Assembly (NCBI GenBank): GCA_027083345.1
Contig: JALWOZ010000029.1
Location: 1-42,889 of the forward strand
Source: Candidatus Kaiserbacteria bacterium
GTDB lineage: Bacteria > Patescibacteriota > Minisyncoccia > Phycocordibacterales > UBA2100
DNA length: 42,889 nucleotides
Reading direction: 5' to 3'
In this document: in pieces, positions 9,572-18,177 of the stretch
How the letters are laid out: each line of letters opens with the position of its first letter
How positions within the stretch are numbered: the stretch's first letter is position 1
Program-made: the position numbers and the translations under genes
Notes under the pieces: generated by a model
Told to the model about the DNA's origin: nothing
Databases searched by the model: none
Seen by the model: the letters and a program-made list of their open reading frames with translations, nothing else

Positions 9572-11506
9572 ATGAAGGTTAGTTACAATTGGTTACAAGA
9601 TTACTTTGCAGAGCCACTGCCTAGTGCCTCTGAGCTTGAGCAGGTCTTTATGCTACATGCTCTTGAGGTAGACGGTATTGAAGAGGTTGGTGGTGATACT
9701 GTGATAGACCTTGATGTATTGCCTAATAGAGCACACGACTGCCTTGGGCATAGGGGCGTGGCTAAAGAGCTCTCAGTACTATTAGATAAAAAGATGAAGA
9801 AGGATGAACTTGGAGGTCGAACCTCCAAGTTGGAAGCACTTAGTGGTCGGAGTACTAAGTTGAGTGTGGAGGTGCAAGATAAAGAGTGGTGCCCAAGGTA
9901 TACAGGAGCATTTATAAAAGGAGTTAAGGTTGGTGAGTCGCCAAAGTGGCTTAAGGAGAGGCTTGAGACTATAGGTCAAAAGAGTATAAACAATGTTGTG
10001 GATATAACCAATTATGTGATGTTTGGCATCGGACAGCCTACGCACATATTTGACGCCGATAAACTTACGGATAATAATGGTATTAGGATAGGAGTACGCA
10101 AGGCCAAAAGTGGAGAGGAGATAACCGTACTTGGTGGTGATAAGTATGAGCTTGATGATTCTGTGGCTGTTATTACTGACGCTAATAGCGATGCTCCAGT
10201 AGCCATTGCCGGTATAAAGGGTGGTGAGTTGGCGGAGGTCAGTGAAGAGACTGTTAACATAGTGGTTGAGTCTGCTAAGTTCCACCCCATCAAGACTCGC
10301 CGTGCAAGCGCTAAGATTAAGCTCCGCACAGATGCCGTGCAGAGATTTGAGAATGAGATACCTATAGAGTTGCCCCCGTATGGTGCAGTAGAGGTTGCTA
10401 AGCTGATACAAGAGGTTGCCGGTGGTGAGGTAGAGGGCTTCATAGACTCATGGCAAGGTGAGTCGCAGGAGCATAAGGTGAGTATAACTATTGAGGGGCT
10501 AAACAGCTTCTTAGGCTCTAGTGTTACAATGGAGCAGGCAGTAAAGATAATCAATAGATTTGGTTGGGAGCATGAGGTGAACGGAGAGACGCTTACGGTG
10601 ATACCCTCATTTGAGAGGCTTGATGTACGAATAGCTGAGGACTTATATGAGGAGATAGGCAGAGTGTACGGCTTTGAGAATATTAAAGGTGAGATGTTGC
10701 CGAGCCCGGCTCCTGAGAAATTTATTAATAAAGAGTGGGCATATAGCGAGCTTGTGCGCAAGATTATGCTTGAGGAGGGTGTAACAGAGACGATGACATA
10801 TACTCTCACAGACTTCGGAGACATAAAGCTTGCAAGTATATTAAGCTCAGACAAAGATCATATACGTAGTAATCTAAGGAGTGGAGTGACTGACGCACTA
10901 GAGAGAGCGGTAAAGAATGCACCACTACTCGGCGAGTATAATATGATTAAGATCTTTGAGATTGGTAGAGTCTTCCCTAACAGAGGAGAGCATACGAGTG
11001 TGGCTATAGGGGTGAGAGCTCTTGCAAAGAAGAAGGCAGAGCAAAAAGAGCAAGAGGCCTTAGAGGCTGTGTGCCAGGCACTAGAGCAAGAGCTTGGCAC
11101 TAAGCTAGCTGGGGTTAGCACAGAGAATGGAGTACTGGAATTTAACCTATCAGAGACTATGGCGAGCTTGCCAACACCTAGTGAGTACCCTAACTTGCCA
11201 CTTATAGGTAAGGGTGTGCGATATACGCCTAGTTCCGCGTATCCGTTTATTGTAAGAGACATTGCCATATGGGTACCTGAGGGTGCTCAAGAGACTGAGA
11301 TTATAGATGTTATTTATAAACATGGTAGTGAGCTTGTGCAGAGGGTAGACAAGTTTGATGAGTTTAAGAAGGGTGGTAGGGTATCATTGGCATATCACAT
11401 AGTCTTCCAATCTCAAGATAAGACCCTTACAGATGATGAAGTGGGAGAGATAATGCAAAAGGTTGAGGAGGAGCTAAACAACAAAAAGGAGTTTGAAGTG
11501 CGGTAA
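9572..11506 (+). CDS. pheT: Phenylalanyl-tRNA synthetase beta subunit
   Basis: MKVSYNWLQDYF, LPNRAHDCLGHRGVAKEL, CPRYTGAFIKGVKVG, C-terminal anticodon-binding-like domain. Confidence 0.95.
   Translation: MKVSYNWLQDYFAEPLPSASELEQVFMLHALEVDGIEEVGGDTVIDLDVLPNRAHDCLGHRGVAKELSVLLDKKMKKDELGGRTSKLEALSGRSTKLSVEVQDKEWCPRYTGAFIKGVKVGESPKWLKERLETIGQKSINNVVDITNYVMFGIGQPTHIFDADKLTDNNGIRIGVRKAKSGEEITVLGGDKYELDDSVAVITDANSDAPVAIAGIKGGELAEVSEETVNIVVESAKFHPIKTRRASAKIKLRTDAVQRFENEIPIELPPYGAVEVAKLIQEVAGGEVEGFIDSWQGESQEHKVSITIEGLNSFLGSSVTMEQAVKIINRFGWEHEVNGETLTVIPSFERLDVRIAEDLYEEIGRVYGFENIKGEMLPSPAPEKFINKEWAYSELVRKIMLEEGVTETMTYTLTDFGDIKLASILSSDKDHIRSNLRSGVTDALERAVKNAPLLGEYNMIKIFEIGRVFPNRGEHTSVAIGVRALAKKKAEQKEQEALEAVCQALEQELGTKLAGVSTENGVLEFNLSETMASLPTPSEYPNLPLIGKGVRYTPSSAYPFIVRDIAIWVPEGAQETEIIDVIYKHGSELVQRVDKFDEFKKGGRVSLAYHIVFQSQDKTLTDDEVGEIMQKVEEELNNKKEFEVR
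9807..9860. repeat. Two tandem palindromes inside pheT
   Basis: AACTTGGAGGT-CGA-ACCTCCAAGTT (9807-9831) and ACTTAGT-N9-ACTAAGT (9838-9860); in frame, encoding ELGGRTSKLEALSGRSTKL. Confidence 0.85.
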
Positions 11507-11518
11507 TATATATAAAAT

Positions 11519-11551
11519 AAAGGCTCGCATTTTGTAATTTACGAGCCTTTT
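11519..11551 (+). terminator. Rho-independent terminator after pheT
   Basis: AAAGGCTCG..CGAGCCTTTT. Confidence 0.8.
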
Positions 11552-11589
11552 AGATTTGGTGGGGTACAGCTGAGATGGCAGCTGAACCT

Positions 11590-11614
11590 AATCCCTATTA
11601 GATAGGGATTTTTT
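11590..11614 (+). terminator. Second terminator-like hairpin
   Basis: AATCCCTAT-TAG-ATAGGGATTTTTT. Confidence 0.8.
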
Positions 11615-11670
11615 GTGGTTTTTAATAAAATTTAAACCACTCAGTGTCGGACCCCCAATCTCGACACGAG
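11615..11670. repeat. Two further hairpins in the pheT-RNR intergenic region
   Basis: GTGGTTT/AAACCAC (11615-11640) and CTCaGTGTCG/CGACACGAG (11640-11670). Confidence 0.7.
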
Positions 11671-11824
11671 GAGAATTATATGTATCCGATAGAACATGTC
11701 AAGAATATTTATTGTATATCTTTACAACCGTCAAAATCTGATTGGTGGTTTATTGTCCACAGTTAAAGTCTAGAACTTGGGTGTATACTGTGTATTAAGA
11801 TATTAAAAATCATTAAATAATTAA

Positions 11825-14179
11825 GTGCGTATGACAAAAGAAGCTTTAAGTAAGAAAGTGGCGTCTAAGCGACCCACTAAGAAGAGTACCGCTCAGTATT
11901 CAAAATTTATAAAACAAGTTAAAAAGCGTAATGGTGCTCTTGTACCGTTTGATTTTGAGAAGGCCGTAACGGCAATACATAAAGCTATGGTAGCCACAGG
12001 AGAGGGTAGTTTAGAAGAGGCTACTATGGTGGCACATCAAGTGTCGGGAGACCTAGTTAGGATAGCACGCAAACATAAAGATTTTTTACCAACTGTAGAA
12101 GGTATACAAGATGAGATAGAGAAGCAACTTATACTCTCAGACTATGTAGCTACTGCTAAGGCGTATATTTTATATAGAGCAGAGAGAGCCAAACAAAGAG
12201 AGATGGATAAGGTAGAAGTGCCGGAGAGAGTTAAGAAATTAGTTAAAGAGAGTGAGAAGTATTTTAAAGGTAACAAGTTTGGTGAGTTTGTATTTATGCG
12301 TACATATGCTCGTTGGATTCCTAGTGAGGGTAGGAGGGAGACTTGGATAGAGACTATAGATAGATATATGAGCTTTATGAGGGAGAATTTAGGTAAAAAG
12401 CTTACAGAAAGGGAGTATACTGAAGTACGTGAGGCCATGCTTAATCAAGAGGTTATGCCATCTATGCGCTTATTACAATTTGCAGGAGATGCTGCAAGGC
12501 GATGCAATGTTGTAGCTTATAATTGCTCATATTTGGCTCCTACTAAAATTAAAGATTTTGCTGAGGCTATGTACCTCTCTATGAGTGGTACTGGAGTTGG
12601 ATTCTCTGTGGAGAGTGAGACGGTACAAAAACTACCTCAAATAAAACGTCAAACAGGAGTACATAAAGGAGTGCATGTGGTAGGAGACTCTAAAGAAGGT
12701 TGGTGTGATGCCTTAACTCTTGGTTTAAAGACTTGGTATGCCGGTGAAGATATTGACTTTGATTACTCACAATTGCGCCCAGCAGGAGCAAGACTCAAGA
12801 CAATGGGAGGTAAGAGTTCTGGTCCAGACCCTCTTAGGCAGTTATTGGTTTTTGCTAGGGAGAAAGTGTTAGCAAAGCAAGGGAAGCGATTAAGTAATAT
12901 AGATGTGCACGACATAATGTGTAAGATTGCTGAGGTTGTGGTTGCTGGAGGAGTGCGTAGGAGTGCCATGATTAGCCTTTCAGATTTAGATGATAGAGAA
13001 ATGCGTGAGGCAAAGTCAGGACAATTTTATTTACAACATCCGCAGAGGTCTATGGCCAATAATTCTGCTATATATATGGAGAGACCTTCTGCTGCTGAGT
13101 TTATGAATGAGTGGGTTGCACTTATGCGTAGTGGCTCTGGTGAGCGTGGGATATTTAACAGGGGTTCACAAAAGACCCAAATGCCAAAGCGTAGAGTGGA
13201 TTATTTACATGAAAAGCTAAATAGTACCAATGGAGATTTGGGGCCGTTAGGCACTAATCCTTGTGGGGAAATAATATTGCAATCTAAGCAGTTTTGTAAC
13301 TTAACGGAGGTAATAGCTCGTAGAAATGATGATGAAGCATCTTTATTACGTAAAGTTCGTATAGCTACAATATTAGGTACATATCAATCTTCTCTTACTA
13401 ATTTTGGGTACATATCTAAAGAATGGAAGCAAAATGTTGAAGATGAGAGATTGCTTGGAGTGAGTATTACGGGTCAGTGGGACTCCCCAGCAGTGCGTAA
13501 TGATAAGGTATTACAGAAGATGAAGCTCGAAGCCATAAAGATAAATAAGAAGTACGCTACTAAGATTGGTATAAATCCATCTACTGCCATAACCGCAGTA
13601 AAGCCCAGTGGGACAACGTCAAAGACTCTAGATGCTTCTAGTGGTATGCATACTAGGTTTGCTCCTTATTATGTGCAACGAATACGCATTTCGGCTACAG
13701 ACTCTCTGTTTAAAATGCTTAAAGATCAAGGGGTGCCATATCATCCTGAGGTGGGGCAGAGCATGGAGAATGCTACTACTTATGTGTTAGAGTTTGGTAT
13801 TAAGTCTCCAAAGGGGGCTAAGGTTACTGCAGATATGACTGCTTTAGAGCAATTAGAACATTGGAAATTAGTGAAAGAGAATTATACTGAACATAATCCC
13901 TCTATAACCATTTCAGTAGGAGAAGACGAATGGATAGCTGTAGCAAATTGGTTGTACGAGCATTGGGATATAGTAGGTGGACTCTCATTTTTACCTAGAT
14001 CTGAGCATGTGTATCAATTGGCTCCCATGGAGGAGATAACTAAAGAGAAATATGAGGAATTAATTAAAAATACAAATAATATTGACTTTTCTAAACTGCC
14101 TCTTTATGAGCTTAGAGATGAGACAGATGTAAAGAAGGAGTTGGCTTGTGCGGGGGGTGTTTGCGAGGTAGAGATATAA
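11825..14179 (+). CDS. Ribonucleoside-triphosphate reductase, adenosylcobalamin-dependent (class II) type
   Basis: N-terminal ATP-cone, NCSYLAPT, TNPCGEIILQSKQFCNLTEV, PSGTTSKTLD, C-terminal CAGGVCEVEI. Confidence 0.88.
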   Translation: MRMTKEALSKKVASKRPTKKSTAQYSKFIKQVKKRNGALVPFDFEKAVTAIHKAMVATGEGSLEEATMVAHQVSGDLVRIARKHKDFLPTVEGIQDEIEKQLILSDYVATAKAYILYRAERAKQREMDKVEVPERVKKLVKESEKYFKGNKFGEFVFMRTYARWIPSEGRRETWIETIDRYMSFMRENLGKKLTEREYTEVREAMLNQEVMPSMRLLQFAGDAARRCNVVAYNCSYLAPTKIKDFAEAMYLSMSGTGVGFSVESETVQKLPQIKRQTGVHKGVHVVGDSKEGWCDALTLGLKTWYAGEDIDFDYSQLRPAGARLKTMGGKSSGPDPLRQLLVFAREKVLAKQGKRLSNIDVHDIMCKIAEVVVAGGVRRSAMISLSDLDDREMREAKSGQFYLQHPQRSMANNSAIYMERPSAAEFMNEWVALMRSGSGERGIFNRGSQKTQMPKRRVDYLHEKLNSTNGDLGPLGTNPCGEIILQSKQFCNLTEVIARRNDDEASLLRKVRIATILGTYQSSLTNFGYISKEWKQNVEDERLLGVSITGQWDSPAVRNDKVLQKMKLEAIKINKKYATKIGINPSTAITAVKPSGTTSKTLDASSGMHTRFAPYYVQRIRISATDSLFKMLKDQGVPYHPEVGQSMENATTYVLEFGIKSPKGAKVTADMTALEQLEHWKLVKENYTEHNPSITISVGEDEWIAVANWLYEHWDIVGGLSFLPRSEHVYQLAPMEEITKEKYEELIKNTNNIDFSKLPLYELRDETDVKKELACAGGVCEVEI

Positions 14180-14221
14180 AGTGTAGTATTATTTATAAGT
14201 TATTGAATTAATATAAGACAT

Positions 14222-14662
14222 ATGAAAGTTATATTACTTAAAGACATTGCTAAGATAGGTAAGAAGTTTGATATTAAAGAATTTCCTAATGGCTACGCCT
14301 CACACTTGATTCGTAGTGGAGTTGCCGAGCTTGCTACAGATAAAAAGGTAGAAAACATAAAAAAGAGGAGAGAAGCAGGAGATGCTATGCAAGCAAATCA
14401 AAAAAGTGAATTAGAGTCTGCTATATCAAAAGTTGCAAATGAAGGTATAAATATTACAGCAAAAGCGAATAACAAAGGTAGTCTTTTTGAGGGTATTACA
14501 ACAGTCAAGTTACAAGAGGCCATTGCTGATTCTATAGTAGAGTTGCCTATCAGTGCAATTGTTTTACCAGAACCTATTAAAGAGGTGGGTGAGCATGAAA
14601 TAGAGTTGCGAAATGGTGATAAAGTTACCAATGTTAAGTTGACTATCTCTCCAATAAAATAG
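14222..14662 (+). CDS. rplI: 50S ribosomal protein L9
   Basis: MKVILLKDIAKIGKKFDIKEFPNGYASHLI. Confidence 0.94.
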   Translation: MKVILLKDIAKIGKKFDIKEFPNGYASHLIRSGVAELATDKKVENIKKRREAGDAMQANQKSELESAISKVANEGINITAKANNKGSLFEGITTVKLQEAIADSIVELPISAIVLPEPIKEVGEHEIELRNGDKVTNVKLTISPIK

Positions 14663-14666
14663 CCAA

Positions 14667-15680
14667 ATGTTGGAAATTAGACAAAAGGTAGATCTGGCTC
14701 CTTATACTACTTTTAAGATAGGAGGCAGGTCTAGTTTTTTTGTAGATATTAATACTGAGAGTGAATTGCGAGAGGCTTTAGATTTTGCCAGACAAAAGCA
14801 AATAAATTTTTTTGTGTTATCTGGAGGTACAAATGTATTACTTGATGATAACGGTTTTAATGGTTTGGTGATACATATGGTGGGGGGTGGTGTAAAAATA
14901 TATTCTAATAATGTTGTTACTGATGCTGGAGCGGAGCTCGCTAGCATAATTAAGTCTTGTGGTAATGTAGGTCTTGCTGGTATGGAGAGGATGTATGGTA
15001 TACCTGGCTCGGTAGGTGGTGCGGTGCGTGGTAATGCCGGAGCATTTGGTACGGAGATGAAGGATGTGGTCAGTAAAGTCCGAGTTATGAATATGCAGAC
15101 AGGAGAGGTACGAGATTTTAATAACAAAGAATGTGAGTTTGACTACCGCACAAGCTACTTCAAGACACACCCAGAGTGGGTGGTGCTTACTGTGGTGTTT
15201 AAGTTGTGTACCTTTACTGACTCCAGAGAGTCTGCTCCTTCAAAACCTCTATCCCTAGCCGCCCACTGCCCCGGTTTTATAGAAGCAGACTCTCTGGAGT
15301 TGGCCGTAGCAGAGCTTAAGAGGTACAGAGAGGAAATATTAGCAAAGCGGGGAGGTAAGCACGACCAAGCGGTTAGGTGTGCAGGTAGTTTTTTTAAGAA
15401 TCCATTGGGCACGCCTGAGACAGTAGAGATGTTTGAGCAGGAGAAGGGGGTTAAGGCTAGAGGAGGCAGAGTGCCAGCCGGCTGGCTTATAGACAAGTGC
15501 GAGCTCAAGGGCACGACCGTTGGTGGAGCTAAGTGCAGCGAGCAGCAGGCCAACTACATAGTTAACTTTAATAATGCAACCCAGAGAGATGTGTTAGAGT
15601 TAAGAGATATAATAATAAAAAAGGTACAAGATACCTTTAGTATCACTCTAGAACCGGAGGTAATAGTGATAAATACGTAA
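14667..15680 (+). CDS. murB: UDP-N-acetylmuramate dehydrogenase (MurB) with a palindrome-encoded insertion
   Basis: TTFKIGGRSSFFVDI, LSGGTNVLLDDNGFNGLVI, GIPGSVGGAVRGNAGAFG, AGSFFKNP, GWLIDKCELKG. Confidence 0.94.
   Translation: MLEIRQKVDLAPYTTFKIGGRSSFFVDINTESELREALDFARQKQINFFVLSGGTNVLLDDNGFNGLVIHMVGGGVKIYSNNVVTDAGAELASIIKSCGNVGLAGMERMYGIPGSVGGAVRGNAGAFGTEMKDVVSKVRVMNMQTGEVRDFNNKECEFDYRTSYFKTHPEWVVLTVVFKLCTFTDSRESAPSKPLSLAAHCPGFIEADSLELAVAELKRYREEILAKRGGKHDQAVRCAGSFFKNPLGTPETVEMFEQEKGVKARGGRVPAGWLIDKCELKGTTVGGAKCSEQQANYIVNFNNATQRDVLELRDIIIKKVQDTFSITLEPEVIVINT
15220..15300. repeat. 81-bp palindromic element inside murB
   Basis: Perfect 17-bp arms ACTCCAGAGAGTCTGCT (15220-15236) and AGCAGACTCTCTGGAGT (15284-15300); inner arms CTTCAAAACC/GGTTTTATAGAAG. 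Confidence 0.92.
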
Positions 15681-15688
15681 AGAGTATT

Positions 15689-16945
15689 ATGAAAGTTTAT
15701 ATTAAGAAAATAATAATCAAATTACTTACTTGGGAGGCGCGGGTGGTGCTAGCTCGGCATAAGCCTATGGTGGTGGCTATTACAGGTTCACTCGGTAAGA
15801 CCGGAACTAAGGATGCTGTGGCGGCAGCTCTATCTGCTAAGTACTCTGTACGCAAGAGTCAAAAGAGCTTTAATAGCGAATTTGGCATACCGCTTACAAT
15901 ATTAGGCTTACCAAATGCGTGGAGCAGTCCGCTTAAGTGGCTGGTAAATTTAGTAGAAGGTTTTTGGATAAGCTTATTTGGGCGGGAGTATGAGGAGGTG
16001 CTGGTGTTAGAGATAGGTGCAGATAAGCCAGGAGACATATCTAGTGTGGCCAAGTGGCTTAAAGCTCAGATTGTTATAATCACGGCAGTGCCAGAGGTGC
16101 CTGTGCACAGAGAATTTTATAAAGACTCAGGTGCGGTATTGGCAGAGAAGGCTTCTCTAGTACAAGCTCTTGTAGAGGGGGGCTTGCTACTAACAGGAGA
16201 CGACGAGAGGGTAAGTGGTATAATAAACAAGATTGGAGAAGCTCGCAGAGTCAAGTATGACAATGTAGATATTATATACAACAATGGCAAGCCTATTGGC
16301 ACAGAGTTTACAGTCGGGGCACAAAGAGTGCAGAGAGTTGGAGTGTTGGGTGAGCATCAAGGGTATGCAATAGCCTTTGCTCTTGCAGTGGCAGAACACT
16401 TAGATATTGATGTTGAGAAAGTAGTCGGGTCACTTGAGAGTGCTGAGTTGACTCCGGGGCGTATGAGAGTGCTTAATGGTATTAATAATTCGACGATTAT
16501 AGACGATTCTTACAACTCGTCTCCAACGGCTCTCAGGGCAGCGCTAAAGGCCTTAAACTCTCTTAAGATTGAGGGTAAGAAGGTGGCAATCCTAGGCGAT
16601 ATGAAAGAACTTGGAGATGCTAGTGATAGAGAGCATCGCAAAGCTGGTGCACAGATAGCCAGCGTAGTAGATGAGCTTTACACAATAGGCACGCAAGCTC
16701 GACTTATAGCGAGCGAGGCTGTTAAAAGAGGTTTACAAGAGGAGGTCGTACATTCTTATAAAGAGGGAGAAGCAAGCACGATAGGCTCAAGGTTGGCGCA
16801 AACAATAGTGAGTGGAGATGTTGTGCTGGTAAAGGGTTCACAAGGAGGTATACGTTTAGAGCAAGCAGTTAAAGAATTACTTCAAGACAAGTCAAAGGCC
16901 AGGGAGTTACTTGTACGGCAAGATAAGGAGTGGTTGATGCGATAA
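15689..16945 (+). CDS. murF: Mur ligase, MurF-like (UDP-MurNAc-tripeptide:D-Ala-D-Ala ligase)
   Basis: VVAITGSLGKTGTKDAV P-loop, IIDDSYNSSPTALRAAL, AILGDMKELG. Confidence 0.88.
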   Translation: MKVYIKKIIIKLLTWEARVVLARHKPMVVAITGSLGKTGTKDAVAAALSAKYSVRKSQKSFNSEFGIPLTILGLPNAWSSPLKWLVNLVEGFWISLFGREYEEVLVLEIGADKPGDISSVAKWLKAQIVIITAVPEVPVHREFYKDSGAVLAEKASLVQALVEGGLLLTGDDERVSGIINKIGEARRVKYDNVDIIYNNGKPIGTEFTVGAQRVQRVGVLGEHQGYAIAFALAVAEHLDIDVEKVVGSLESAELTPGRMRVLNGINNSTIIDDSYNSSPTALRAALKALNSLKIEGKKVAILGDMKELGDASDREHRKAGAQIASVVDELYTIGTQARLIASEAVKRGLQEEVVHSYKEGEASTIGSRLAQTIVSGDVVLVKGSQGGIRLEQAVKELLQDKSKARELLVRQDKEWLMR

Positions 16946-16970
16946 TTGCGGTTGGGGAGTTTATGCTATA

Positions 16971-17972
16971 ATGTCAGGTATGGATAGCTTAACAATATCT
17001 GTTATAAGAGGAGGGCCATCTAGTGAGTATGATGTGTCTCTTAAGACAGGTGCGGCTATTATAGATGCACTCTCAGAGAACTATAAGATCGTAGACATAC
17101 TTATAGACAGACACGGGCAATGGCATCGCAACGGCCTGCCTATGGAGCCGGCGCAGGCTTTGCTTAGTGCAGATGTTGCTGTGCTGGCCTTGCATGGGGA
17201 GTATGGTGAGGACGGGCAAGTCCAGAGACTCTTAGACGAGCTCGGAGTGCCCTATACTGGCTCAGGAGCGTATGCATCTGCTTTGGCTATGCACAAGCCT
17301 CGTGCTCGCTTTGCTGTGGCGGGCTTGCCAATGATTAAATTTCCTGAACATTATGTTGTTAGACGAGATGACGGAGAGGATTATAATGCCATTGCACAAG
17401 ACATTTTCAAGAGATTTGGTCCGCCGTATATTGTGAAGCCGGCAAGTGGCGGCTCCTCTGTTGGTCTAGTGGTGGCTAAGACTATTGCAGAGTTGCCGAG
17501 CGCTATAGAGCATGTTACTAGAGTGTGTGGTGGCCAAGTGTTGGTAGAACAATTAATTAAAGGTAGAGAAGCTACGTGTGGAGTTATAGAGGATTATAGA
17601 GGAGAGCGTAGGTATGCCTTACCTCCTATAGAGATAGTACCTCCAAAAGACAATGGTGGTATATTTGACTATGATGCCAAATATAGTACAGATGATGTAT
17701 TATGTGCCCAAGAGATTTGCCCTGCTAACTTTACTAAACAAGAGAAAAAACAAATAGAGGAGGCTGCAAAGGCTGTGCACAGGGCACTAGAGCTCTCCCA
17801 TTACTCTCGCTCTGACTTTATCTTAGCTCAGCACGGCCTTTATTTCTTAGAGGTTAATACTCTGCCCGGTCTTACAGAACAGTCTTTGCTACCAAGATCC
17901 CTTAATGTAGTAGGGTCAAGCTTAAAAGATTTATTAGAGCATCTTGTAAGCCTTGCACTAGAGAGAAAGTAG
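16971..17972 (+). CDS. ddl: D-alanine--D-alanine ligase (start may be the ATG at 16980)
   Basis: LALHGEYGEDGQVQRLLDELGVPYTGSG, KPASGGSSVGL, FLEVNTLPGLTEQSLLP. Confidence 0.95.
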   Translation: MSGMDSLTISVIRGGPSSEYDVSLKTGAAIIDALSENYKIVDILIDRHGQWHRNGLPMEPAQALLSADVAVLALHGEYGEDGQVQRLLDELGVPYTGSGAYASALAMHKPRARFAVAGLPMIKFPEHYVVRRDDGEDYNAIAQDIFKRFGPPYIVKPASGGSSVGLVVAKTIAELPSAIEHVTRVCGGQVLVEQLIKGREATCGVIEDYRGERRYALPPIEIVPPKDNGGIFDYDAKYSTDDVLCAQEICPANFTKQEKKQIEEAAKAVHRALELSHYSRSDFILAQHGLYFLEVNTLPGLTEQSLLPRSLNVVGSSLKDLLEHLVSLALERK

Positions 17973-18005
17973 GGTAAAATAGCGCGTACCAATAACTTGG
18001 TTATT

Positions 18006-18079
18006 GGGCCCGTAGCTCAGTTGGCTAGAGCGCCTCATTTGCACTGAGGAGGCCGGGGGTTCGAATCCTCTCGGGTCCA
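18006..18079 (+). tRNA. tRNA-Ala (anticodon TGC)
   Basis: Acceptor GGGCCCG/CGGGTCC; anticodon arm CCTCA-TTTGCAC-TGAGG; T-loop TTCGAAT. Confidence 0.95.
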
Positions 18080-18080
18080 C

Positions 18081-18118
18081 AAAATAAAACCCCAGCATGC
18101 ATGCTGGGGTTTTATTTT
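18081..18118. terminator. 38-bp perfect palindrome, bidirectional terminator
   Basis: AAAATAAAACCCCAGCATGCATGCTGGGGTTTTATTTT. Confidence 0.85.
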
Positions 18119-18177
18119 TATTAGCTATGTAAAGTGCTTTATGGTAAATATTGATAAATATAGTATACTCCAGTGCG

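Noticed and set aside
10012-10854. 280-aa minus-strand ORF opposite pheT
   Set aside because: Shadow ORF, Ser-rich composition, antisense of well-conserved PheT.
11560-11600. Minus-strand tRNA ending in TACCCCACCA
   Set aside because: The CCA-like end is present but no T-loop TTCRANY, anticodon arm or D-arm follows.
11640-11824. Cobalamin riboswitch upstream of the B12-type RNR
   Set aside because: Searched by eye for a B12-box; only a partial CCACTCAG was found, so no call made.
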